Shown here: positions 1 to 7,306 of the stretch, piece by piece | Position numbering within the stretch: position 1 is the first letter of the stretch | Layout: each line of letters starts with the position of its first letter | Source of the DNA: SP202 sp036339395 | Lineage (GTDB): Bacteria; Planctomycetota; Phycisphaerae; Phycisphaerales; SM1A02 | Assembly: GCA_036339395.1 (NCBI GenBank) | Contig: JAYZBD010000094.1 | Span: forward strand, 1-21,492 | Reading direction: 5' to 3' | Length of the DNA stretch: 21,492 nucleotides | The notes under the pieces: generated by a model | Database searches by the model: none | Seen by the model: only the letters and a program-made list of their open reading frames with translations | Told to the model about the DNA's origin: nothing | Translations under genes and position numbers: made by a program

Positions 1-75
1 GCTGGTCTCAAGCCCCGTTCGGTCCGCATGCTCGGGAACGAACCTGTTCAACAGCCCGAGGAATCCAAGCAGTGA
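1..75 (+). CDS. C-terminal end of an unidentified protein (partial)
   Basis: Frame 1 is open from the first base to a TGA at 73-75 and gives 24 residues ending in QQPEESKQ. The TGA overlaps the GTG start of the next gene as GTGA, the kind of translational coupling used repeatedly in this window, so this is probably the tail of a real upstream gene in the same operon. Too little is visible to name it. The overlap is seen; that the fragment is coding is inference. Confidence 0.5.
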   Translation, partial: AGLKPRSVRMLGNEPVQQPEESKQ

Positions 76-1553
76 CGTTCTTCCTGGCCGTGAGCCTCTG
101 CCTGCTCCAGGCTGCCGGCATGGCCACGGAGCCGTCCATGGGTGACCTGCAGGCTGCAGGCTCAGGTGAACATGCATGGTTCATGCTGCCTGGTGATGCA
201 GACGAACCGGCATGGGATCTCTGCCACTCTGGAAGTCGAAGCACTGGTAATGACTATCGGGTCGTGCGTCGATTTGAAGAAGCACCGCTTGCGATGGCTG
301 CTGCCGATGACACGCTGTGGCTGGTCTTCGAGGGCGGATCCAAGGCATCACCACGGCTGGATGTCTATCGCCTGCAGGCGAACTTCCACTCGTCACTGGA
401 CCTCTATGCCATGCAACCTCGTGATGGACTGGATGTGCTGCCTCCACTGCATGGCGTGGAGTCACTGGTCCAGTTCGTGGGAACGCGCCATGGACCGGTC
501 TGCATCGGAAGCGTGCCGGGAGAGAGTCGGACATTGACCATGCAGCGGTTGCAGGGGGGTCGATGGAACTCGATGGAACTCCCGAAGGACCTTGTTCACG
601 TGAGTCATGTCCTGGCCGCAGGGTCGGATCACGGATTCATGATGATTGCACCTTCGGGAGAACACACGATTGCAACATGGCACGAAACAGGAGGGACGTG
701 GGTGGGTGGTCACATCCCCGAAGCCATGTCTTCGCAGTCCCTGCTTGAAGTCGATGGCCAACCACTGGTCGTCTCGGGCACGGTCGGGAAGTCGATCGAA
801 CTGGCATATATCAGGAGCGATGCGCTGTGGCCACTTGTCGAAGTAGCTGTACCGACTGAAGACTGGGCCCTGGTCAGCCAACGAGGGCAAGTGCTCCTCC
901 TCACGGTCCTCGATGGAACCATCGATGTGACATCGATCGACGCCATCACCGGGAAACTCGACTCGAGAGGTTCCCTTGAACCAGTCTCCTCGCTCAGCAG
1001 CGGACTCTGGTCAATAGCCATTGCCCTGGGCTTGGCAAGCATGGTCGTCATGGTCATCATTCTTGCTCGAGGAGGTGATCTTGCATCGATGAAGGTGCCG
1101 GAAGGCTGGACGGTGCTTCGGCCGATGCCACGACTTCTTGCATTGATCGTCGATCTCGTCCCCGGGCTCCTTTCCTTCTTCCTGGTCGCCGGGGGAACCA
1201 TGCAACAGCTGGTTCGGGTCCCACTCATGAGTCTTCCAACGAGCGATCTCGGCCCGTACCTGGTCCTTGTCATGGTGACCCTGGCCTGGTGCTTTCTCTG
1301 TGAGCGATCGACCGGAACCACTCCCGGGAAAAGAATCATGGGAGCGGCTGTACGTACCTGCAGCGGTGAACGACCCGGTACGCGTGCCGTTCTTGTTCGG
1401 AACATCATGAAGGGGCTCGTACTGCTCGTGCCTCCCCTGGTCGTGCTTGCACTTCTCCACCCCTACCAGCAGGGGATTGGTGACCTCATGGCACGAACAA
1501 TCGTCGTGCGATCCCCAGGTGGCTCAAGGGGCGGCCAGGGGCCTCCAGGGTAG
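72..1553 (+). CDS. RDD-domain membrane protein with large N-terminal extracytoplasmic region
   Basis: A 493-residue protein starting with GTG, with GAGG about ten bases upstream and a four-base overlap with the preceding stop. Residues 1-18 form a hydrophobic signal-like segment ending near AAGMA. Residues about 20-310 look soluble and extracytoplasmic, with many short hydrophobic and Gly-turn stretches, possibly beta-rich. A membrane helix lies at about 312-332. Residues about 351-480 form an RDD domain: R354 and D361 in the first helix, the loop motif GTTPGKRIMG (415-424), D471 in GIGDLMARTIVV, and further helices near 355-374, 395-411 and 446-463. RDD proteins are poorly understood; some are linked to ion transport. 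The role here is unknown. It precedes the flagellar genes by 163 bases, and a functional link is only possible. Confidence 0.8.
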   Translation: MTFFLAVSLCLLQAAGMATEPSMGDLQAAGSGEHAWFMLPGDADEPAWDLCHSGSRSTGNDYRVVRRFEEAPLAMAAADDTLWLVFEGGSKASPRLDVYRLQANFHSSLDLYAMQPRDGLDVLPPLHGVESLVQFVGTRHGPVCIGSVPGESRTLTMQRLQGGRWNSMELPKDLVHVSHVLAAGSDHGFMMIAPSGEHTIATWHETGGTWVGGHIPEAMSSQSLLEVDGQPLVVSGTVGKSIELAYIRSDALWPLVEVAVPTEDWALVSQRGQVLLLTVLDGTIDVTSIDAITGKLDSRGSLEPVSSLSSGLWSIAIALGLASMVVMVIILARGGDLASMKVPEGWTVLRPMPRLLALIVDLVPGLLSFFLVAGGTMQQLVRVPLMSLPTSDLGPYLVLVMVTLAWCFLCERSTGTTPGKRIMGAAVRTCSGERPGTRAVLVRNIMKGLVLLVPPLVVLALLHPYQQGIGDLMARTIVVRSPGGSRGGQGPPG

Positions 1554-1559
1554 TCCAGG

Positions 1560-1575
1560 CGGCGCAAATCCTGCT
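1560..1575 (+). promoter_or_regulatory. possible sigma-54 (-24/-12) promoter
   Basis: The sequence CGGCGCAAATCCTGCT has GG and GC separated by exactly ten bases (GG at 1561-1562, GC at 1573-1574) and agrees with TGGCACG-N4-TTGCW at about 8 of 12 informative positions. It sits just after the RDD stop codon and 128 bases before the ribosome binding site of the FlgN-like gene, in front of an operon that encodes a sigma-54 activator. A match this loose is common by chance in GC-rich DNA, so confidence is low. Confidence 0.25.
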
Positions 1576-1702
1576 CATGTCCTTCATTCTGACCGGTCGA
1601 TAAACGTGTGGCGACGCATGGAGGCGTCGAGCACGTGGCGTGGAACCGCGAATTTCGGTTCCATGGCCTGAAACGACCAGGGCCCAGGAGCGGCCGGGAA
1701 CA

Positions 1703-1709
1703 GGGAGGT
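1703..1709 (+). promoter_or_regulatory. strong ribosome binding site for the TTG start of the FlgN-like gene
   Basis: GGGAGGT lies seven bases before the TTG at 1717. The first in-frame ATG, at 1858, has no comparable site, so this motif decides the start. Confidence 0.65.
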
Positions 1710-1716
1710 TCCACGC

Positions 1717-2292
1717 TTGAGAGCGTCCAGCAACGCTCCACCATTGATCCACGAGGCTTGTACAGCGCAACCGGGGAACGGATGCACTGGGCAGGTTCCT
1801 GTTGCGCAGGAGTCGCAGCCCGGCGGAGTCTTCAGTCCCCAGGCATGGGCGGATGCCATGGAATCGCTCCTCCATGAACAGGAGGGGATTCTCACCAGCC
1901 TCGAACAACTCTCAAGCAGGCAGGGGGATTGCATCAGGTCCGGCTGTGTTGATGACCTTCTGAATGTGCTCGGATGCAGGCAGGAACTGGTGACGCGTTT
2001 TCTCGACGTTCAGTCCGATCTCGGGGCATTGAAGAAGACGCACGAGGACCTGGCCCTGGTGGTCGACCAGGTGGTCCAGGACAGGCTGCATGAGCGAATG
2101 CAGTCACTGGACTTGATGCTCCAGGATGTGCTTGAACAGGATGACCGTGATCACACCATGCTGCTCCAGCAGCGAGAAGCAGTGGAGCACCGCGTCAATC
2201 AAATTGATGCAGGAGTCCGGGCCAGGGCAAGGTATGCGTCCTTCAACAGCACTGCTGTTTCCCGGAACCTCGACCCGGGAGCACGAGCATGA
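1717..2292 (+). CDS. FlgN-like flagellar export chaperone
   Basis: A protein of 191 residues if it starts at TTG 1717, where GGGAGGT is well spaced; 144 residues if it starts at ATG 1858, which lacks a clear Shine-Dalgarno. Residues 48 onward read like FlgN: an all-helical, heptad-rich chain opening with ESLLHEQEGILTSLEQLSS, then DDLLNVLGCRQELV, a basic turn, and a long C-terminal coiled coil. FlgN chaperones the hook-filament junction proteins FlgK and FlgL in the cytoplasm. Family similarity is by pattern, since FlgN diverges fast; the flagellar two-component genes that follow by ATGA overlap and the downstream fliE and fliF support it. The roughly 47-residue N-terminal extension is Pro/Gly/Ala-rich with no predicted helix and is unusual for the family. 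Confidence 0.6.
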   Translation: MRASSNAPPLIHEACTAQPGNGCTGQVPVAQESQPGGVFSPQAWADAMESLLHEQEGILTSLEQLSSRQGDCIRSGCVDDLLNVLGCRQELVTRFLDVQSDLGALKKTHEDLALVVDQVVQDRLHERMQSLDLMLQDVLEQDDRDHTMLLQQREAVEHRVNQIDAGVRARARYASFNSTAVSRNLDPGARA

Positions 2293-3203
2293 CTCGCATG
2301 CAGGCAGGGCCATCTCCGACCATGAACGGAGCCGAGGAGATCCAACTGCTCGAACTCATGCAGTCGGTTTCGGAAACAGCCGAGCGGCTCCAGTCGACGC
2401 ATGATGCCCTGCAGACCCAGGTCGTCAAACTTGAAAGTGAGCTTGCCGAGGCGAATGAACAACTCCATCGTTCCCGTGAACTGGCGTCTCTTGGAGAGAT
2501 GGCTGCAGGTATTGCGCACGAGATCCGCAACCCGCTCGCTTCTCTCCAGCTGTTCGTCGAAGTCCTGTCACAGGATCTCGAGGAATTTCCAGAACAGGTC
2601 AAGGTCTGCAGGAAGATCAGGGAGTCGGTGTTCCGCATGGATACGATCGTCGAGGATGTCCTTCGATTCGCAAGTGATTCGAGAATCCGATTTGAACCGG
2701 TACCGTCTTCAAACCTCGTCGGTGCCGTCATCGAGTCCTGTGAAGGACTCCTGGACACTGCGGGAACAACGGTCCACCTTGACAGGGGAAATTCACCGAT
2801 CATCCATGTCGATGCCTCTCTCATGACCCAGGCGATCGGGAACATTCTCCGCAACGCCATCGAGGCGATGGAATCCAGGAGCCACCCGGACCGGCGGATC
2901 GAGATGTCCATCTCCACGAGCAGGGTTCGATGTCCTGATGCGAATGTACGAGAGCGTGTCGTGATCGGAATAGCGGACCGTGGTCCTGGAATCAACGAGG
3001 CCGTGATGCAGAAACTCTTCAGCCCTTTCTTCACGACCCGCGAGTCGGGTACGGGCCTCGGGCTTGCAATCGCCCACAGGGTCGTTGATGCCCATGGTGG
3101 CCACATCACCGTCATCCAGCGGCAGGGAGGGGGAACACGTTTTGATGTATGCGTTCCAACCGTGAACGATCACCCCGGTGTTTCATTGGAGGCAGAGGCA
3201 TGA
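2289..3203 (+). CDS. cytosolic sensor histidine kinase of FlrB/FleS/NtrB type
   Basis: A 304-residue kinase whose ATG overlaps the preceding stop as ATGA, with GGGAG seven bases upstream. There is no signal or membrane segment. Residues about 15-65 form a coiled coil. The HisKA domain follows, with H77 in the H-box AHEIRNPLAS as the predicted phosphoacceptor. The HATPase domain has the N-box NILRNAIEAM (N185, N189), the G1 box DRGPG (230-234), the F-box FSPFFTT (244-250) and the G2 box SGTGLGL (253-259). All catalytic motifs are intact. No PAS or other sensor domain is visible, so input probably comes from a protein partner or an assembly state, as in flagellar FlrB/FleS kinases. The partner is the regulator gene that follows, again by ATGA overlap. 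The flagellar role is inferred from context. Confidence 0.88.
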   Translation: MTRMQAGPSPTMNGAEEIQLLELMQSVSETAERLQSTHDALQTQVVKLESELAEANEQLHRSRELASLGEMAAGIAHEIRNPLASLQLFVEVLSQDLEEFPEQVKVCRKIRESVFRMDTIVEDVLRFASDSRIRFEPVPSSNLVGAVIESCEGLLDTAGTTVHLDRGNSPIIHVDASLMTQAIGNILRNAIEAMESRSHPDRRIEMSISTSRVRCPDANVRERVVIGIADRGPGINEAVMQKLFSPFFTTRESGTGLGLAIAHRVVDAHGGHITVIQRQGGGTRFDVCVPTVNDHPGVSLEAEA

Positions 3204-4633
3204 CACGAATCCTCGTTGTCGACGACAAGGAAATGATGCGTGACAGTGTTGGCGCAATGCTCGCAAGCAAAGGACACTCGATCCTGGTGTCCGCGTCCGC
3301 TCCCGAGGCTATCGAGAAGATCGATTCGAAGTCGTTCGACGTCGTCATAACGGATCTGCAGATGCCGGACATGGATGGTGTAGAACTGCTCAGGGCCATT
3401 CGTGAACGGGATGAAACGCTCCCGGTCATTCTCATGACCGCCTTCGCCTCGGTCGAATCAGCCGTTGAAGCGATGAAGTTCGGTGCCTACGACTACATAA
3501 CAAAACCCTTCAGCGGGGATGAACTTGTGACTGCGGTCGAGCGTGCACTCGAACGGGGCAGATTGCTCAAGGCGAATACGATTCTCCAGGCTCGCGGAGT
3601 TCCAGCAGGCGGGAAGGCCTGTGGCAGGGAGCATGAGATGGTCGGCGGCAGTGAACCCCTCGTGGAACTTCGCCTCCGATTGCGCCAGATTGCCGAGAGC
3701 AACAGCACGGTCCTCGTAACCGGCGAATCAGGGACGGGAAAGGAAGTGGCGTCAAGATGGATTCATGAACAGAGTGGCAGGTCGGAGCACCCATTCCTGG
3801 CAATCAACTGCGCAGCGCTCTCGACGAACCTCCTTGAATCCGAACTGTTTGGCCATGAAAAGGGAGCGTTTACCGGCGCATCCGCCATGAGGAAGGGGCG
3901 GTTTGAACTTGCAGATGGCGGGACCCTGTTGCTGGACGAAATCAGCGAGATCGCCCCTGAACTCCAGGCGAAACTTCTTCGCGTCCTCCAGGAACGGACA
4001 TTCGAGCGTGTTGGATCAAGTTCACAGAGAGCAGTCGATGTCCGGATCATTGCGACCTCGAATCGTGACCTGGAAGAGGAAATCGCATCAGGCACATTCA
4101 GGCAGGATCTCTTCTTCAGACTCAACGTACTTCCACTGGTCATGCCTCCGTTGCGTGATCATCCCGAGGATATCTCTGAACTTGTCGGTCACTTTCTCCG
4201 ACGGCTTGCTTCAAGGGAAGGACGAGAGCCTCGACGGGTCGATCCCGATGCCCTGGAACTGCTCAAGCGGTATTCGTGGCCGGGGAATGTCCGTGAACTC
4301 GAGAATATCTGCGAGCGTGCCCATGTTCTCTCGTTTGACGACCTGATTTCAGCTGAACTCATTGCACCATGGCTCCAGCCAGTCGGAGTGATTCGTGGTG
4401 AAGCCCGTTGTGCAGACCCGGTTCACGGCTCCGAAATACACGACATCACCGAGTTCATCTGCAACGGAGCTCGCAGGCTGGAAGACATCGAACGAGACGC
4501 GATCCTGGCAACGCTCGAAAAGTATGGTGGTCATCGACAGCGAAGTGCCTCTGCACTGGGCATCGGGGTACGCACCCTGGGACTGAAACTCAAGAAGTGG
4601 AAGGAGTCGAATCTCATATCACCGACGACCTGA
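3200..4633 (+). CDS. sigma-54-dependent response regulator of FlrC/FleR/NtrC type
   Basis: A 477-residue protein starting at ATG 3200, which overlaps the kinase stop as ATGA and follows GGAGG by seven bases; the longer reading from 3149 has no support. The receiver domain (about 3-120) has the acidic pair D8/D9, phosphoacceptor D52 in TDLQMPD, T80 and K102. The AAA+ domain (about 145-385) has Walker A GESGTGKE (175-182), the sigma-54-contacting loop GAFTGA (222-227), Walker B LLLDE (243-247) and R307 in DLFFRLNV. The C-terminal Fis-type helix-turn-helix is near 430-470 (KYGGHRQRSASALGIGVRTL). It should activate sigma-54 promoters after phosphorylation by the adjacent kinase. The target genes are probably flagellar, by comparison with FlrC and FleR. 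Confidence 0.93.
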   Translation: MTRILVVDDKEMMRDSVGAMLASKGHSILVSASAPEAIEKIDSKSFDVVITDLQMPDMDGVELLRAIRERDETLPVILMTAFASVESAVEAMKFGAYDYITKPFSGDELVTAVERALERGRLLKANTILQARGVPAGGKACGREHEMVGGSEPLVELRLRLRQIAESNSTVLVTGESGTGKEVASRWIHEQSGRSEHPFLAINCAALSTNLLESELFGHEKGAFTGASAMRKGRFELADGGTLLLDEISEIAPELQAKLLRVLQERTFERVGSSSQRAVDVRIIATSNRDLEEEIASGTFRQDLFFRLNVLPLVMPPLRDHPEDISELVGHFLRRLASREGREPRRVDPDALELLKRYSWPGNVRELENICERAHVLSFDDLISAELIAPWLQPVGVIRGEARCADPVHGSEIHDITEFICNGARRLEDIERDAILATLEKYGGHRQRSASALGIGVRTLGLKLKKWKESNLISPTT

Positions 4634-4646
4634 ATGTCCACGACAG

Positions 4647-4661
4647 GCGCAGTTTCTGCGC
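4647..4661. other. short perfect hairpin after the response regulator
   Basis: GCGCAG-TTT-CTGCGC is a perfect six-base-pair inverted repeat with a three-base loop, 13 bases after the regulator stop. No T-tract follows, so it is at most a weak or factor-dependent terminator, or an mRNA-stability element separating the regulator from fliE. Confidence 0.4.
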
Positions 4662-4703
4662 ACCGGCGTTCACGGGACACCTCGGAGTACATGTTGAAGA
4701 CCC

Positions 4704-4850
4704 ATGACCATGAAACCATCCAACCAAGGCGGATATCGTGTACCCCCCGAGCGGCAGGGGATCGTCGGTAGTCCAATCATTGAGGCAACGGGTGCAGGGA
4801 AGTCGATGAACAGCGGTGCGCGGCAGTTTCGTTGGAGCCCTAGGCAATGA
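4704..4850 (+). CDS. possible small protein (48 residues) overlapping fliE
   Basis: An ORF of 48 codons starting at ATG 4704 (or 4710), with a stop just upstream in frame at 4695. Its TGA (4848-4850) overlaps the fliE ATG as ATGA, the same junction seen at two other gene boundaries here. The product is basic and Gly/Ser-rich (GGYRVPPERQ near the start, RQFRWSPRQ at the end), with no domain I recognise. There is no good ribosome binding site before 4704. It fills most of the 213-base gap between the regulator and fliE. It may be chance. Confidence 0.3.
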   Translation: MTMKPSNQGGYRVPPERQGIVGSPIIEATGAGKSMNSGARQFRWSPRQ

Positions 4851-5170
4851 CTGATGCAGTTGGACCAGTCGGGTATCAAGGCCCCACCCCTTTCCAGGTG
4901 AAGGGGGTTGATGGTCTCAAGGAGCCGGATGCAACCGGGCCACTGGAGAAGTCCGGTTTCAACAACGTATTGAAGGAGGAGATGGGACGTGTCAACGAGT
5001 TGCAGCAGGATGCCCAGGCAACAGCAGATGCATTTGCTGCTGGCCGCCGTGACGACATCGAGGGCATGCTCGTGGCGGCGAGAAAGGCCGATGCCGCCTT
5101 CCAGATGCTGGTCCAGGTCCGAAGCAGGCTGATGGAGGCATACCAGGAGGTGAAACAGTTGCGGGTCTGA
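4847..5170 (+). CDS. fliE: FliE, flagellar MS-ring/rod adaptor
   Basis: A 107-residue protein with ATG 4847 and GGAG nine bases upstream. The C-terminal half carries the FliE pattern: KSGFNNVLKEEMGRVNELQQ, then an Ala-rich helix (DAQATADAFAAG), then DIEGMLVAARKADAAFQMLVQ and the terminal MEAYQEVKQLRV. Length matches the family (about 100-110). FliE is exported early and joins the MS ring (FliF) to the rod. It is normally encoded with flgB and flgC upstream and fliF downstream; fliF follows here, but flgB and flgC are not in the window. Confidence 0.92.
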   Translation: MTDAVGPVGYQGPTPFQVKGVDGLKEPDATGPLEKSGFNNVLKEEMGRVNELQQDAQATADAFAAGRRDDIEGMLVAARKADAAFQMLVQVRSRLMEAYQEVKQLRV

Positions 5171-5287
5171 CCCGCTCGCCGTGATGACCGGAGTCGGTCA
5201 ACGGCACGACATCCACGGCCTGGGGCCCGTTCAGTCAGGATGACATGGCGAGTCCCTTTCGGAAAGGCCGTGCATCGAACCCCGGCA

Positions 5288-5293
5288 GGGAGG
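5288..5293 (+). promoter_or_regulatory. ribosome binding site selecting the fliF start at 5302
   Basis: GGGAGG ends eight bases before ATG 5302. The in-frame ATG at 5245 has only AGGA at four bases, so 5302 is the better start. Confidence 0.6.
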
Positions 5294-5301
5294 CCAGGTG
5301 G

Positions 5302-7179
5302 ATGCAGACGTTCAAGGTCCTGAGTCAATCAATACGTGGGCAGATTGCTTCACTCTCCGTGAATGCAAAGCTGTTCATGGGTACGTTGCTGATCATCATG
5401 GTGATGGCAGCGTCACTGGCCACCCTGTACATGGGCAGTTCCTCGACGGAGACGCTGCCGATCAGCCTTACACCTGAATCAAGGCAACGAGCCATCCAGT
5501 TCCTTGCAACGACGGGGCTGGATTGGCACGAGGAGCATGGCGTCATTCATGTCCCACTCGGCCAGCGTGATCATGTCATAAGCAGGTTGAGCGAAGAAGG
5601 GGTCATTTCACCTGACCAGATCAATTTCGACTCGATGGTTCGTGACGAGAACCTGTTCCTGACCAAGGGGCAGTACCAGACGAGGACCCGTGTTGCGACG
5701 CAGAACGTACTTGCCGGCATGATCGCCCGGATGCGGAATATACAGTCTGCGACGGTCGTCATCAGTGGAGGAGATGATTCCGTGGGCATCGGTCGTGCAT
5801 TCATCGAGCGATCGGCATCCGTCACGGTCCTGTCGAAAGAGAACGAAATCGACCAGGTGCTCGTCGACGCCATTGCAAGGATGGTCGCAGGCGCGACGCA
5901 TGGACTGAAATCCGAATCCGTTGCCGTCATCGATGCTCGAACCGGGCGTTCCTTCTATGCCAGGAGCCATGAAACCACATCGGTGAACCCGGACCTCAAG
6001 CATGCAACCGAGGTGGATGCACGAGCGGTTCTCGTCGATCTGCTCGGGTACATCCCGGGCGTCCGCATCAACGTCCACGCCATCAGGGTTTCACGGGTGT
6101 CGAACCCCGTGGCATCGGCTGCCGTCCCACTGGCGGAATCGATGAGCGGTCCTGCCCCCGGCCCATTTTCAGCCAAGGCGAACCTGCTCGAGGAACTTGG
6201 AATTCGTGCCAACATGGGAATGCACCTGTCTTCGATTGTTGAAGACCAGGTCCTGCCCGTGGCGAAGGATGTTGAAGGGGTGGGGGACGACGATGTTTCA
6301 TCATTCATTGTCAATGTGAGCATCGCTGTCCCAAGGACATACATGATGGATGTCCACTCTGCGAAATACGGCACTGCCCAGGTCGACAACATCGTCTTTG
6401 ACGACCTGGTGCACTCAACACTTGCCGATGTCCGGTCACAGGTCGAAGCACTGCTTTCAGGATCCTCGAACAGTGGAGAAAGCGCGGGTGAAATCAGTGT
6501 CACGATGTTTACAGAAGCAGGCCCTCCCGTGGATACGGCAGGGCAGCAACCTTCTTCCTGGGTCACCATGCTTGCAGACAGCCATGCTTTGCGCACGATT
6601 GGACTGGGAACGCTTGCATTCCTGACTGCCGCGATGATGTTCGTGATTCTCAGGCGGGCTGGTGGACATGCCGTCAATACGAGGTACGAGTCAATGGGGA
6701 CTGCTGGCAGCAGGAGCCTCTCGCTCGTTCCCGGTGGTGGGGATGGTGAGGGCGCAGTCCACCTGCCTGCAGCAGCAATTGAACACGCAGGTGGAGTTGC
6801 AATTGATTCGGGCATGCCCGAGGGGTGCACGCTCACGGCAGAAACCGTTGTGGGGACGTGCAGTGAAGAAGATCCCGTGCTCCTTGAACAGGATCCCACA
6901 TCGATCACCAGGTTCGAGGATCTGCTTGGATTCGACGATGATGAACTTGGAATGCTCTGCAGGAGGATCAGTCAGTCCGACCTGGCTCTCTCCCTGAAGA
7001 CCGCTTCGAATGAACTGAAGGCCAGGTTCTTCTCGAACCTGCACCGGTCGATCACCGATTCCCTCCTGGACGAAATGGAAGCGATCGGGCCGGTTCACCT
7101 CTGCGATATTGAATCTGCACAGGAACGCATCCTCGATACGGCTCGCGATTTCCATTCGCCTGCCGGCCATGCAGACTGA
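5302..7179 (+). CDS. fliF: FliF MS-ring protein fused to a FliG C-terminal-like domain
   Basis: A protein of 625 residues from ATG 5302 (644 if ATG 5245 is used). Residues 25-44 form the first membrane helix, followed by a YscJ/FliF periplasmic ring domain (about 50-230) with the typical block IDQVLVDAIARMVAGATHGL. A second periplasmic region leads to the second membrane helix (about 429-450). FliF normally ends in a short cytoplasmic tail that binds FliG. Here an approximately 85-residue Gly/Ala-rich linker leads to residues about 537-618, which match the FliG C-terminal domain: FEDLLGFDDDEL, then SDLALSLKTASNELKARF, then LLDEMEAIGPVHLCDIESAQ. In FliG this domain meets the MotA stator and carries torque. 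The FliG N-terminal and middle (FliM-binding) domains are missing. The FliF part is secure; the fusion rests on clear motif similarity read by eye. Confidence 0.9.
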   Translation: MQTFKVLSQSIRGQIASLSVNAKLFMGTLLIIMVMAASLATLYMGSSSTETLPISLTPESRQRAIQFLATTGLDWHEEHGVIHVPLGQRDHVISRLSEEGVISPDQINFDSMVRDENLFLTKGQYQTRTRVATQNVLAGMIARMRNIQSATVVISGGDDSVGIGRAFIERSASVTVLSKENEIDQVLVDAIARMVAGATHGLKSESVAVIDARTGRSFYARSHETTSVNPDLKHATEVDARAVLVDLLGYIPGVRINVHAIRVSRVSNPVASAAVPLAESMSGPAPGPFSAKANLLEELGIRANMGMHLSSIVEDQVLPVAKDVEGVGDDDVSSFIVNVSIAVPRTYMMDVHSAKYGTAQVDNIVFDDLVHSTLADVRSQVEALLSGSSNSGESAGEISVTMFTEAGPPVDTAGQQPSSWVTMLADSHALRTIGLGTLAFLTAAMMFVILRRAGGHAVNTRYESMGTAGSRSLSLVPGGGDGEGAVHLPAAAIEHAGGVAIDSGMPEGCTLTAETVVGTCSEEDPVLLEQDPTSITRFEDLLGFDDDELGMLCRRISQSDLALSLKTASNELKARFFSNLHRSITDSLLDEMEAIGPVHLCDIESAQERILDTARDFHSPAGHAD

Positions 7180-7272
7180 AAGCGCCAGGACATTCAAACA
7201 GCCCTGCACGGGAACCTTCCGCAGTTGAAGATCCATTTGGCAACCAATTTGCTGCAGGTCAAGCAAGGTAGG

Positions 7273-7288
7273 ACTGGAATAGTCCAGT
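7273..7288. other. hairpin downstream of fliF
   Basis: ACTGGA-ATAG-TCCAGT is a perfect six-base-pair stem with a four-base loop, 93 bases after the fliF stop and directly before a strong ribosome binding site at 7293. No T-tract follows. It may act on translation of the small ORF at 7307, or be chance. Confidence 0.3.
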
Positions 7289-7292
7289 TCCT

Positions 7293-7298
7293 GGAGGT
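7293..7298 (+). promoter_or_regulatory. strong Shine-Dalgarno before a small ORF
   Basis: GGAGGT lies eight bases before ATG 7307, a near-ideal arrangement in a stretch that otherwise holds no recognised gene. Confidence 0.45.
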
Positions 7299-7306
7299 AG
7301 TCGGTA

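Noticed and set aside
1596..1603. GTCGATAA, close to a sigma-28 (FliA) -10 element GCCGATAA
   Set aside because: No TAAA-like -35 element at the required spacing of about 15 bases.
5246..5261. TGGCGAG-N4-TTTC, resembling a sigma-54 promoter before fliF
   Set aside because: The -12 element lacks the essential GC and it would be only about 40 bases before the chosen start.
5955..6908. 317-codon minus-strand frame inside fliF
   Set aside because: It is antisense to a conserved gene with Ser/Arg/Pro-rich low-complexity translation and no domain.
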